Shown here in pieces: positions 1 through 8,089 of a stretch of DNA of 64,000 nt; the first letter of the stretch is position 1; each line of letters opens with the position of its first letter. Source of the DNA: Williamsia muralis (lineage in GTDB: Bacteria > Actinomycetota > Actinomycetes > Mycobacteriales > Mycobacteriaceae); the NCBI RefSeq assembly GCF_002735905.1, contig NZ_PEBD01000010.1:434001-498000 (forward strand), in the 5' to 3' direction. A program made the position numbers and the translations under genes. The notes beneath the pieces are model-generated. The model saw only the letters and a list, made by a program, of their open reading frames with translations, ran no database searches and was not told the DNA's origin.

Positions 1-383
1 CCCAGATCAGCGGGTTCATCAACGACAACAATGCCCAGCTCAAGCCGGTGCTCGAGAAGCTGAACGGTGTCTTGGCGATCCTGCAGGACAACCAGGAGAC
101 GCTGGCGCAGACCCTCGACGAACTCGGCCCCTACGCCAACACACTCGGCGAAGCGGTGGCGAGCGGCCCGTATTTCTCATCGCTCGTCGGAATCCCGACC
201 TTCGGCGACTACACCGAGGTGTTCTTGAACATCATGCAGCAGAAGTACCCAGAGGCCTATCGCGCCTTCCAGTTCGCGTTCCCGATCCCGCCGGTCATCT
301 CGACCCGACCGGATGCGGCCAATGACCCGAACTCGACGATCGCGCCGGCTCCGCCGCCCCGCTACCCAGGACCGAACGGGTGA
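1..383 (+). CDS. mceC: Mce family protein, C-terminal end (MceC position)
   Basis: The reading frame is open from base 3, so the gene begins upstream of the window; about 126 residues are visible. The visible part is the helical tail of an Mce subunit (repeated Leu/Gln/Asn residues) followed by a Pro-rich end (PAPPPRYPGPNG), typical of MceC-type subunits. It is followed by MceD-, MceE- and MceF-like genes in the usual order, which is the main reason for calling it MceC. Mce subunits form a periplasm-spanning channel for lipid or sterol import with YrbE permeases and the MceG ATPase, none of which is in view. The stop codon TGA shares one base with the ATG of the next gene, so translation is probably coupled. 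Confidence 0.75.
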   Translation, partial: QISGFINDNNAQLKPVLEKLNGVLAILQDNQETLAQTLDELGPYANTLGEAVASGPYFSSLVGIPTFGDYTEVFLNIMQQKYPEAYRAFQFAFPIPPVISTRPDAANDPNSTIAPAPPPRYPGPNG

Positions 384-1648
384 TGGGCATGGGACGGTTG
401 AGCAGGCGATTCTGGCAGGCGATTGCCATCGTGGTGGCTGTGCTGATCGTGCTGGTGGTGGTTTATGTGGGCTTCCAGAAGGTGGCGTACAAGACCTACA
501 CTGCCTATTTCGCGAGCGTGAACTCGATGTACGAGGGTGACGCGGTGAAGATTCTCGGTGTCACCGTCGGGTCGGTCGGGAAGATCACCCCCCGCGACGG
601 CGACGTGAAGGTGGAGTTGAAAGTCGACCGCGACCAGACGATCCCGGCCGACGCCGAGGCGTTGGTGGTCGCGCAGTCGCTGGTGTCGGGTCGTTTCGTG
701 CAACTGACCCCGGTATACGAGGGTGGTCCGGCGTTGAAGGACGGGGGCGCGATCCCGATGGAACGCACCGCCGTGCCCGTCGAGTGGGACGACATCAAGT
801 CCGAATTGACCAAGCTGACCGAGGCCGTGGGCCCAGACGGAGCCGATCCGGGTTCTGTGGCCAGGGCAGTCGATGTGGCGGATGCGAACCTCGACGGCAA
901 CGGCACCGCCATTCGTCAGTCGCTGCAACAGCTCTCGGACGTGACCAGCACCCTGGCGGACGGCCGCGACGACCTGTTCAACACGATTCGCAATCTGCAG
1001 GCGCTGACCGAGGCGCTGTCTCAGAGTCACGAACAACTGGTGCAGTTCAACGGTCGCATTGCATCGGTCAGCCAGGTGCTGGCCGACAACACCGAGAGTC
1101 TCAACGGTGCGTTGACCAATCTCGACACAGCACTCAGTGACGTCAAGTCCTTCATCGACACCAACGGGGCCACCCTCAGTGATTCGGTCGCCCGGCTCGG
1201 TGACGCCACCAACGTACTGGCGCAGAAGGATGAAGAGATCAGGGGGCTGCTCCACTCGGGACCGACCCAGTTGTCGAACTTCTACAACATCTACAACCCC
1301 CTGCAAGGGTCCCTGTCGGGCATCTTCGGTCTCGGCATGGGCGGCAACCTGATCAACTTGCTGTGTGGCACGATTCAGGCGAACGACCGCCCCGGCCAGG
1401 AAGGTGATGTCGAGAAGTGTGTCGACGTGCTGGCTCCGGTTCTCGCGTCGATCTCGGTCAATTACCCTCCAGCACTGATCAATCCGGTCACCGGAGTCGA
1501 CGCCAGACCTGACCAGATCCAGTACCAGAACGCCAGTGTGAAGGCCAGGGCGCAGCAGAGTATCCGCGATCAGGATGCCGAGACGCGCAAGAAGTACGAC
1601 AACCCCGGCCTCGCGCAACTCCTCGTCCCGTTCGGGGGTGAGGGCTGA
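383..1648 (+). CDS. mceD: Mce family protein MceD
   Basis: 421 residues from an ATG that shares its A with the previous stop (TGATG); a GTG one codon earlier is an alternative. One N-terminal membrane anchor (about residues 10-30) is followed by the MlaD/Mce domain (about 38-115, with GDAVKILGVTVGSVGKI and a GRFVQLTPVY segment), then a long helical Gln/Asn/Leu-rich region (to about 320). MceD is one of the six channel subunits of an Mce lipid importer and is exposed outside the inner membrane. It is third-last of the mce genes here. Which mce operon (cholesterol-type mce4 or another) cannot be settled from this subunit alone. Confidence 0.85.
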   Translation: MGMGRLSRRFWQAIAIVVAVLIVLVVVYVGFQKVAYKTYTAYFASVNSMYEGDAVKILGVTVGSVGKITPRDGDVKVELKVDRDQTIPADAEALVVAQSLVSGRFVQLTPVYEGGPALKDGGAIPMERTAVPVEWDDIKSELTKLTEAVGPDGADPGSVARAVDVADANLDGNGTAIRQSLQQLSDVTSTLADGRDDLFNTIRNLQALTEALSQSHEQLVQFNGRIASVSQVLADNTESLNGALTNLDTALSDVKSFIDTNGATLSDSVARLGDATNVLAQKDEEIRGLLHSGPTQLSNFYNIYNPLQGSLSGIFGLGMGGNLINLLCGTIQANDRPGQEGDVEKCVDVLAPVLASISVNYPPALINPVTGVDARPDQIQYQNASVKARAQQSIRDQDAETRKKYDNPGLAQLLVPFGGEG

Positions 1649-2943
1649 TGCGTACCGGTTCATCACGAAAGTCGGCTCTGCGCAGCATTTTCGGGGCAGT
1701 GGTGGTCAGTTCGGCGCTGGTGGCGTCGGGGTGTTCGTTCGACGGGCTGAACTCGTTGCCGGTGCCCGGTGCCGAGGGGACCGGCGCGGGCTCGTATGAG
1801 CTGAAAGCGCTGATCCCGAACGCGGCCAATCTGGTTCAGAACGCACCTGTGCTCATCAACGACGCGACGGTCGGCAGTGTCGGCAAGATCGAGGTGAAGA
1901 ACTGGCAGGCAGAGTTGACGCTGCGGCTGAACGAGGGCACGCAGGTCCCAGTCGGCTCGTACGTCATGGTCGGTCTCACCAGCGTGCTCGGGTCGTTGAA
2001 CCTGCAGATCGTGCAGCCCGAGGACGCCGACAAGGGGACCATCGCGCCCGGCGGCCAGATCCCGGCGGCGGACTGCCCTGAGCAGTCCAACATCGCCCAG
2101 CCGACCAACGCCGAGCCCATCCCCGACATCAACTCGGCGCAGCAGGTGTCCGCGTGTACGTATCCGACCACCGAGCAGGTTCTCAGCTCGCTGTCGGTGG
2201 TCCTCAACGGCGGCGGACTTGCGCAGGTCGGTGACATCGTCCACGAGCTCAACACCGCCATGGCCGGACGGCAGGACGTGCTGCATGATCTGGTGCCACG
2301 TCTGAACACGCTGGTCGGCGAACTGAACGTGCAGCGCGAGAACATCATCCGGGCGATGGAAGGCCTGGATCGGCTCACCGGCCAGATCAACGAGCAGACC
2401 CCGGTGGTCGAACGGGCGCTGGCCGACGGTCCACGGATCCTGAAGCTGCTCGTCGACCAACGGGTGAACTTCACCGATGCGTTGGGGGCCCTGAGCCGGA
2501 TGAGCCGCACCACGGACGACATCTTGAAGGCGAACTCCGAGGACATCCAGGTGGTTGTCAGCAACCTCGTCCCGGTGCTCGATCAACTGCAGTCCACCGG
2601 TCCCTCGTTGACTCAATCGCTGGGAATCCTGCTCACCTTCCCGTTTGCCGAGTCTGCGATTCCGCAGGTGGTCCGCGGCGACTATCTCAACGCCGTGATC
2701 AACCTCGACCTCACATTCGGCAGGTTGCAGCGTGGTGCCCTTGCGAGTGTTGGTGTCGCGAGCCAGTTCTACGGTCCCGAAGGGATGTTCGGTAAGCCGG
2801 CCGGCGCCGCGGGCAGAGGTGACGACCCCTTCACCGGGCCTCTCGCCGAAGCTCCGCCTGAGACGAGTCCGACACTTCCGATTGCGCCCCAACCGGAAGC
2901 GCCTGTCGCCGATCAGTCACCAACCGGGGAGGAGGGCCCATGA
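1648..2943 (+). CDS. mceE: Mce family lipoprotein MceE
   Basis: 431 residues. The signal peptide ends in a lipobox LVASGC with the acylated Cys at about residue 29, which marks the lipoprotein subunit (LprK/LprN type) of an Mce complex. The Mce domain follows (about 48-125, PVLINDATVGSVGKIEV), then coiled helical sequence and a Pro/Glu-rich tail. The ATG overlaps the mceD stop by one base, and its own stop overlaps the mceF start by four bases (ATGA), so the three genes are one translationally coupled operon. Role: anchored subunit of the lipid-import tunnel, by family knowledge. Confidence 0.88.
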   Translation: MRTGSSRKSALRSIFGAVVVSSALVASGCSFDGLNSLPVPGAEGTGAGSYELKALIPNAANLVQNAPVLINDATVGSVGKIEVKNWQAELTLRLNEGTQVPVGSYVMVGLTSVLGSLNLQIVQPEDADKGTIAPGGQIPAADCPEQSNIAQPTNAEPIPDINSAQQVSACTYPTTEQVLSSLSVVLNGGGLAQVGDIVHELNTAMAGRQDVLHDLVPRLNTLVGELNVQRENIIRAMEGLDRLTGQINEQTPVVERALADGPRILKLLVDQRVNFTDALGALSRMSRTTDDILKANSEDIQVVVSNLVPVLDQLQSTGPSLTQSLGILLTFPFAESAIPQVVRGDYLNAVINLDLTFGRLQRGALASVGVASQFYGPEGMFGKPAGAAGRGDDPFTGPLAEAPPETSPTLPIAPQPEAPVADQSPTGEEGP

Positions 2944-4412
2944 GGATCACTCCGTTTGTCCGCATGCAGCTGATCATCTTCTCGATCGTGACGACTTTGG
3001 CCATCATTGCCGTCGCCGTGTTCTACATTCGGGTGCCCAGCATGGTCGGCGTCGGCGAATACAACATCGAGGTGGAGTTGCCCAGTACCGGCGGTCTTTA
3101 CCAGAACGGCAACGTCAGCTACCGCGGGGTCGACGTGGGCAAGGTGCAGTCGGTGACCTTGACCGAAGAGGGTGTGACAGCAAAACTCTCGATCAACTCG
3201 GACACCAAGATCCCCGACAACTCCACGGCATCGGTGCACAGTGTCTCGGCCGTCGGCGAGCAGTACCTCGAGTTCATGCCGAAGCCAGGCATCGAGTCGA
3301 CCGGCAATCTGCAGGACGGTGCCGTGATCGAGGGCGGGACGGTCCCTGTCGAGGTCGGTACGCTGCTCGACCAGGCCAACGGTCTGCTCGAACGTGTCCA
3401 GGACACACAGCTGCGCCGGGTGATGGACGAGGCCTTCAACGCGTTCAACGGCACGGGTGAGGACCTGCAGCGACTGCTGGACTCGATGGCCCTGCTCGTG
3501 GGTGACGCGAACAAGAACTCGGATGCCATCGTCAAGCTCATCGAGCAGGCGGCGCCGCTGTTGGAGACGCAGACGGCGACGGTCGACGACATCCGCGCCT
3601 GGACTGCGAATCTTGCCAAGGTGACAGATCAGCTGCGGGCCAACGACCCTCAACTGCGGGATATCCTGCAGAAGGGTCCGGGGGTCGCAAAGCAGACCCA
3701 GGAACTGTTTGCGTCGATGAATCAGACGCTGCCCCTGATGTTCTCGAACCTGAACACCACTGCTCGCACCCTTGCGATCTACCACCCGAACCTCCGGCAG
3801 ATCGTGGTGATCTACCCTCGGTTGATCGCCTCGCTCATCACCGCGCTGAACACCGAAGACGCCCGTAACGGCGCCAACGTCGACTTTGCGCTGGGATTCC
3901 AGGATCCGGGTACCTGCACGGTGGGGTACCTGCCGATGACCCCCGATCGCAACGCATCGGCTCAGACCCCCCGTGATCTGCCCCCCGGAATGCTGTGCCG
4001 GGTGCCACAGGACTCCAACCTCGGTGTGCGCGGTACCCGTAACTTCCCGTGTGTGGAGATCCCCGGCCGGCGGGCGTCGACGCCGGAGGAGTGCCGGACC
4101 GGCTACGTTCCCATCGGTGAGAATGTGCCCCTGCCGCGCGGATTGCCGGGAATCGATGTGCCGCAAGGGTTCCTGACCAATGCCGGACCGGGCGCCGACG
4201 ACGGTAGCCCGTCCGTGTACGCCACGACCTACGACCCGGTCAGCGGCGACTACATCGGTCCCGACGGAAAAACCTACAATGCCGGAACCGGGTCTGCGAC
4301 GACCCAGAGCAATTCTGGTACGAGTGGTGGAACCGGTACAACGGGTACCGGGGCGCAACCGCAGGAAGACAACAGCCAATGGCAGAGCCTGATCACGGGA
4401 ACCGTGAGGTGA
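2940..4412 (+). CDS. mceF: Mce family protein MceF
   Basis: 490 residues. N-terminal membrane helix (about 9-29), Mce domain (about 38-120, GGLYQNGNVSYRGVDVGKVQ and VHSVSAVGEQYLEF), long helical middle, then a Cys-containing C-terminal region with the pattern seen in F subunits (CTVGYLP, then LCRVPQD, PCVEIPGRR and YVPIG) and a Thr/Gly/Ser-rich tail. F is the last of the six Mce subunits. Its end overlaps the next gene by 34 bases if that gene starts at the ATG at 4379, or by four bases if it starts at the GTG at 4409. Confidence 0.88.
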   Translation: MRITPFVRMQLIIFSIVTTLAIIAVAVFYIRVPSMVGVGEYNIEVELPSTGGLYQNGNVSYRGVDVGKVQSVTLTEEGVTAKLSINSDTKIPDNSTASVHSVSAVGEQYLEFMPKPGIESTGNLQDGAVIEGGTVPVEVGTLLDQANGLLERVQDTQLRRVMDEAFNAFNGTGEDLQRLLDSMALLVGDANKNSDAIVKLIEQAAPLLETQTATVDDIRAWTANLAKVTDQLRANDPQLRDILQKGPGVAKQTQELFASMNQTLPLMFSNLNTTARTLAIYHPNLRQIVVIYPRLIASLITALNTEDARNGANVDFALGFQDPGTCTVGYLPMTPDRNASAQTPRDLPPGMLCRVPQDSNLGVRGTRNFPCVEIPGRRASTPEECRTGYVPIGENVPLPRGLPGIDVPQGFLTNAGPGADDGSPSVYATTYDPVSGDYIGPDGKTYNAGTGSATTQSNSGTSGGTGTTGTGAQPQEDNSQWQSLITGTVR

Positions 4413-5512
4413 CGGGACCCGGAGACGAAGCGGAGCGGAGCTCGACCAACGGGTCCGGAGACGAAGCGGAGCGGAGCTCGACCAACGGGTCCGGAGACGA
4501 AGCGGAGCGGAGTTCGACCAACGGGTCCGGAGACGAAGCGGAGCGGAGCTCGACCAGTGTTTCCGGAGACGAAGCGGAGCGGAGCTCGACCAACGGGTCC
4601 GGAGACGAGGCAAAGCGGAAGCGCCGGCGTGCGAGCCGGGCCGCCGGGCCTCCGCAGGAGGTCGGGAAGACTGAGCCGGCGACGAATCCAGGTGTAGCGG
4701 ACGGGCAGGACCCGGGCGATGTGCCTTCTCCCGGAGACAAACCGGGCAAGGTGAAGCCGACCGGAAAGCCGGTCAAGTCCGCACCGGTGGGACGCAAACG
4801 TAAGTCAGCTCCCACTTCGCCGGCGTCCAAGGCCGCGTCCGATGATGTCAGCGGACCTACGGATTCGTCCACGGACGACGACGTCGTCGTCTCGACGGGG
4901 GTTTCCTACCGCGAACGTCGATCGGCGGCTCGCGGCGATTCCGGTCGGCCACGTAAGACCAAGGGACGGATACGCAAGGCGGATCGGCCCTCCACGGCTG
5001 CGAAGAAGCGTGTGGGTCTGCGCGGGATGGGTGTGGTCCTGGCTGCGATCACCGCCGTCGGTCTGATCGCCGCGATGGCTGTGGCGTCCACCCTGTTCGT
5101 GCTGGGCACCAAGAAGATCGACGACCGCAATGAGCTGAGGGCTGAGTACTCGGCTTTCGCGCGGCAGATGGTCACCAATCTGACAACGTTGAATCCGCAG
5201 AACATCGATGGCGCGATCAAGTCCTTCCAGGACGACACGAGTGGCAAGGCGATGGAGCAGGTCGGCCAATCCGTCCAGCAGACCGTCAACATGATCAAGT
5301 CGGAAGACGTGTCGACCAAGGGCGCGGTGATCTCGGAGGCCGTCACGGCGAGTGACAGCAGTACCGCGTCGGTGATCATGGTCTTCAGCTGGGAGATGAA
5401 CCAGCCCAACGTGACTGACCAGCAGACGGTGTTGCAGGTGTTCAGATGGAAGTTGGAGATCACGCGTATCAACGGTGAACTCAAACTCACCAACGTCGAG
5501 TGGGTGACCTAG
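4379..5512 (+). CDS. Mce-associated membrane protein with N-terminal 12-residue tandem repeats
   Basis: 377 residues from ATG 4379, which has an AGGA site about 11 bases upstream; GTG 4409, overlapping the mceF stop, is also possible. Residues 15-78 are about five and a half copies of GDEAERSSTNGS, followed by a Lys/Arg/Pro-rich disordered stretch to about 210, one membrane helix (217-243) and a roughly 130-residue extracytoplasmic domain ending KLTNVEWVT. The C-terminal part has the layout of mycobacterial Mce-associated (Mas) proteins, which are thought to support Mce transporters. The repeats are unusual and may reflect expansion of a DNA repeat rather than a functional domain. The next gene starts directly after its stop (TAGATG). 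Confidence 0.8.
   Translation: MAEPDHGNREVTGPGDEAERSSTNGSGDEAERSSTNGSGDEAERSSTNGSGDEAERSSTSVSGDEAERSSTNGSGDEAKRKRRRASRAAGPPQEVGKTEPATNPGVADGQDPGDVPSPGDKPGKVKPTGKPVKSAPVGRKRKSAPTSPASKAASDDVSGPTDSSTDDDVVVSTGVSYRERRSAARGDSGRPRKTKGRIRKADRPSTAAKKRVGLRGMGVVLAAITAVGLIAAMAVASTLFVLGTKKIDDRNELRAEYSAFARQMVTNLTTLNPQNIDGAIKSFQDDTSGKAMEQVGQSVQQTVNMIKSEDVSTKGAVISEAVTASDSSTASVIMVFSWEMNQPNVTDQQTVLQVFRWKLEITRINGELKLTNVEWVT
4421..4618 (+). repeat. 36-bp tandem repeat, five full copies plus a half copy, inside the Mas gene
   Basis: Units start at 4421, 4457, 4493, 4529 and 4565, with a degenerate half unit at 4601. Unit 3 has a single base change and unit 4 differs in its last bases. Because 36 is divisible by three the frame is kept and each unit encodes 12 residues. 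The unit contains an AGCGGAGCGGAGCTCGACC core. There are no spacers, so this is not a CRISPR array. Confidence 0.95.
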
Positions 5513-6142
5513 ATGTCGCGTCGATTCTTGTTGTGGACGGTGTCAGTGCTGACCGTCTGTCTGCTGGTGGCCGGTGCCATCATCACGACGATCGTGGGTC
5601 TGCACTACCGAGACACCAAACTCGCCGAGGACGCCCGCGGCGATGCGCTGGAGGCAGGCAAGCAGACTGCGACGTTGATGTTCGGTTACCAACCGGACAA
5701 TGTCGAGCAGCACGTGGCCGATACGCGGAAGTCGTTGTCGGGCCCGGCTGAGCAGCAGTACGACGAGATCATCAAAGAGGCGAACCTCGTTGCGGAAGTG
5801 CAGAAGCAGCAGGTCAAATCTGAGGTGTCGATTCAGGACGCCGGTGTTGTCACGTCGAGCCGCGAGAAGGCGTTACTGCTGATCTTCATGAACCAGTCGG
5901 TCACCAAAGGCGGTAAGGATTTGGTGTCGGTCAACGCCAGTCGGCTGCAGTACTCGATGGAACGGTCCGGCGACAAGTGGCTGGTGACCAACATCGACAT
6001 CCTCACCGACGATTCGGTGAAGGCCCGACTGGCGGAAGAGGGCGACAAGCCCGGTGCGTCGTCGGTGCCGGTTCCGGTGCCATCGCAACCCGCGCCTCCC
6101 CAGAGCCCGGCACCTGCCGAGACGCCGGTGCCCACTCCCTGA
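5513..6142 (+). CDS. Mce-associated membrane protein (Mas type)
   Basis: 209 residues, ATG directly after the preceding TAG. One N-terminal membrane helix (about 7-29) is followed by an extracytoplasmic domain of about 150 residues that ends in a Pro/Ala-rich tail. The layout matches the C-terminal half of the preceding protein (helix, AxLF-type stretch, domain ending with the WLVTNIDIL strand), so the two are probably paralogous Mas proteins. It is the last gene of the mce operon and is followed by a strong stem-loop. Confidence 0.8.
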   Translation: MSRRFLLWTVSVLTVCLLVAGAIITTIVGLHYRDTKLAEDARGDALEAGKQTATLMFGYQPDNVEQHVADTRKSLSGPAEQQYDEIIKEANLVAEVQKQQVKSEVSIQDAGVVTSSREKALLLIFMNQSVTKGGKDLVSVNASRLQYSMERSGDKWLVTNIDILTDDSVKARLAEEGDKPGASSVPVPVPSQPAPPQSPAPAETPVPTP

Positions 6143-6160
6143 GCGGTATTGGCCCTACTC

Positions 6161-6203
6161 ATCAGTCAGGCCCCCCGATCGTGAATCGGGGGGCCTGACT
6201 GAT
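6161..6203. terminator. Perfect 19-bp stem-loop between convergent operons
   Basis: Arms 6161-6179 and 6185-6203 are perfect reverse complements with loop CGTGA. There is no T-tract, as is common in actinobacteria. Position 18 bases after the mce operon and before a convergent gene suggests bidirectional termination. Confidence 0.8.
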
Positions 6204-6401
6204 GTCGGAGGGTCTGGCATTTCCTCCGGTTTCGGTTACTTCCTCCGACTGCAACCGAAGGTTCTGAGTGCAGTCGGAGGGTTTGGTGCTTTCTTCGGTG
6301 TCGGCGGTCGAGTCGTCCGAAGTCGGAGGGTCTGGCATTTCCTCCGACTTGGGTTACTTCCTCCGACTGCAACCGGAGGATCTGACTGCAGTCGGAGGAA
6401 G
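6204..6401. repeat. Two direct copies of a palindrome-bearing ~78-bp repeat
   Basis: Copies at about 6204-6281 and 6322-6401 share GTCGGAGGGTCTGGCATTTC at the start and a CTTCCTCCGACTGCA / TGCAGTCGGAGG inverted repeat at the end. In the second copy the arms are 15 bp and perfect (6357-6371 with 6387-6401). The spacer between copies also contains CTTCGG and TCGGAGG fragments. No gene is seen here. It fills the space between convergent transcripts and probably folds as further terminator-like hairpins. Confidence 0.8.
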
Positions 6402-6407
6402 TGCGAA

Positions 6408-7895
6408 CTAAGCGTTCGGGTCGTAACCCATCGGGAGGATGACCGACTTGTGTTCGAGGTACGATTCGAGCCCCTCTGGACCGTTTTCGCGCCCGATGCC
6501 TGAGTTCTTGTAACCACCGAACGGCGAGCCGGGGTCGATGGCGTACCAGTTGACGCCATACGTTCCGGTGCGGATCTGTGCGGCAATCTCCAAACCGTGC
6601 TCGACGTCGGCGGTCCACACTGTGCCGGCGAGGCCGTAGTCGGAGTCGTTGGCGATGGCCACGGCTTCTTCTTCGGTGTCGTAATCGATCACAGAGATCA
6701 CCGGGCCGAAGATCTCCTCGCGGGCGATCGTCATGTCGTTGGTGACACCGGTGAAGATGGTCGGGCTCAGGTAGTAGCCGGACTCGAGGCCTTCGGGGCG
6801 GGTGCTGTCGAGAATTGCTGTGGCACCAGCCTCTTTGCCCTGACGGATGTAGTCCTCGACCTTACTGCGCTGCTTCTCGGTGATCAGTGGTCCGAGTTGG
6901 GCCTCCGGATCGTCGGGGAGGCCCGGCTTGAGCAGCTTCGCCGCTTCGACCATGGCGTCGACGATCTCGTCGCGCTTGCTGCTCGGAACCAGGACGCGGG
7001 TCTGCGCAACACACGCCTGCCCCGTGTTCATCAGACCGGTGAAGGTGAGCATGCCGGCGATCTCGGCCGGGTCGGCGTCGGCGAGCACGATGGCCGCCGA
7101 TTTGCCGCCCAATTCGAGTGAACAGCGCTTGAGCTGCTCACCGCATGCCGCACCGATCGCCTTGCCTGCGGCGGTGGAGCCGGTGAAGGTGATCTTGTCG
7201 ACGTCCGGGTGTGCGACAAGCGCTTTGCCCGTGTCCGGTCCGCCGGGAACCACGGAGAGCACGCCTTCGGGCAGGCCGGCCTCGGTGAACAGTTCGGCGA
7301 TCACGTTGGCCGACAACGGTGTTTCCGGGGCGGGCTTGAGAACCACCGAACAACCGGCCGACAATGCGGGTCCGAGTTTGTTGCAGATCAGGAACAGCGG
7401 CACGTTCCAGGCGGTGATGGCGCCGACGACCCCGACGGGCTCACGGGTGATCTGCGTCTTGCCGAACAGACCGTCGCGGTACTCGTGCCAAGTGTAATTG
7501 ATTGCGGCCTTGGCATATTCGCGAAGCACGCCGGTCGCCGGGAGCTGCTGCAAGGTGGCGACGGCTGACGGGGGCGCCCCCATCTCCGACGACACCAGTT
7601 CGGCGATCTCGCCGCCGCGTTCGTCGATGAGGTCGGCCACTTTGGCGACCACAGCGGCCCGCTCTTCGGGGGTCTTGTTGCGCCAGACGCCGGAGTCGAA
7701 AGCCGCTCGGGCCGTCCGAACTGCGGTGTCGACATCGGTCTCGTCGGCGAGGGGAGTGCTACCGACACGTTGGCCGGTGGCCGGCGAATAGACCTCGAGG
7801 ACATCGGTGGAGTGGGCGCTGGTCCACTTGCCGCCGATGTAGAGCTCTGCGTAGTCACGCGAGGTGGTGGGTGCCGCGTCAACGGTGTCCGTCAT
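6408..7895 (-). CDS. NAD(P)-dependent aldehyde dehydrogenase
   Basis: 495 residues, normal length for the ALDH superfamily, oxidising an aldehyde to a carboxylate. Visible marks: ITAWNVPLF and KPAPETPLSA (cofactor binding), FTGSTAAGKAIG, the general base Glu261 in LELGGKS, the catalytic Cys295 in GQACVAQ, and EEIFGPV near the C-terminus. The ATG is preceded by a clear GGAGGACC site. It runs convergent to the mce operon. A KstR-like palindrome lies about 36-50 bases upstream of the start, suggesting steroid-linked control, but the substrate cannot be read from the sequence. Confidence 0.92.
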   Translation of the reverse strand: MTDTVDAAPTTSRDYAELYIGGKWTSAHSTDVLEVYSPATGQRVGSTPLADETDVDTAVRTARAAFDSGVWRNKTPEERAAVVAKVADLIDERGGEIAELVSSEMGAPPSAVATLQQLPATGVLREYAKAAINYTWHEYRDGLFGKTQITREPVGVVGAITAWNVPLFLICNKLGPALSAGCSVVLKPAPETPLSANVIAELFTEAGLPEGVLSVVPGGPDTGKALVAHPDVDKITFTGSTAAGKAIGAACGEQLKRCSLELGGKSAAIVLADADPAEIAGMLTFTGLMNTGQACVAQTRVLVPSSKRDEIVDAMVEAAKLLKPGLPDDPEAQLGPLITEKQRSKVEDYIRQGKEAGATAILDSTRPEGLESGYYLSPTIFTGVTNDMTIAREEIFGPVISVIDYDTEEEAVAIANDSDYGLAGTVWTADVEHGLEIAAQIRTGTYGVNWYAIDPGSPFGGYKNSGIGRENGPEGLESYLEHKSVILPMGYDPNA

Positions 7896-7930
7896 TGGTC
7901 CTCCAGTTGGTTATCACTTCAGCCCAATGT

Positions 7931-7944
7931 TAGAACACGTTCCA
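7931..7944. promoter_or_regulatory. KstR-like operator upstream of the aldehyde dehydrogenase
   Basis: TAGAACACGTTCCA fits the TnnAACnnGTTnnA pattern known for KstR, the TetR repressor of cholesterol genes in mycobacteria and rhodococci. It lies 36-49 bases before the start codon of the minus-strand gene. One short match could be chance. Confidence 0.5.
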
Positions 7945-8089
7945 GTTTTGCGATACGAGTCTGATCTTTCACTTCGTGCCGAAAAGGGGGTGGGTTGGCT
8001 CGCGATGTCGGGAGCAGCTCGGTCTGTAGGGCGAGCGTGGGCGGGTTTTGTGGAGGCAGCGCCATGCCCGCTCCACTACCGTCACACGG

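Noticed and set aside
362-1666. 434-codon open frame on the minus strand across mceD
   Set aside because: An antisense shadow of a high-GC gene; Arg/His/Val-rich with no domain, and mceD has clear family motifs.
2913-4613. 566-codon minus-strand frame across mceF
   Set aside because: Its apparent repeats are just the antisense of the 36-bp repeat; no recognisable motif.
4421-4618. Possible CRISPR array (36-bp direct repeats)
   Set aside because: Units abut without spacers, lie inside a reading frame and keep it; no cas genes are present.
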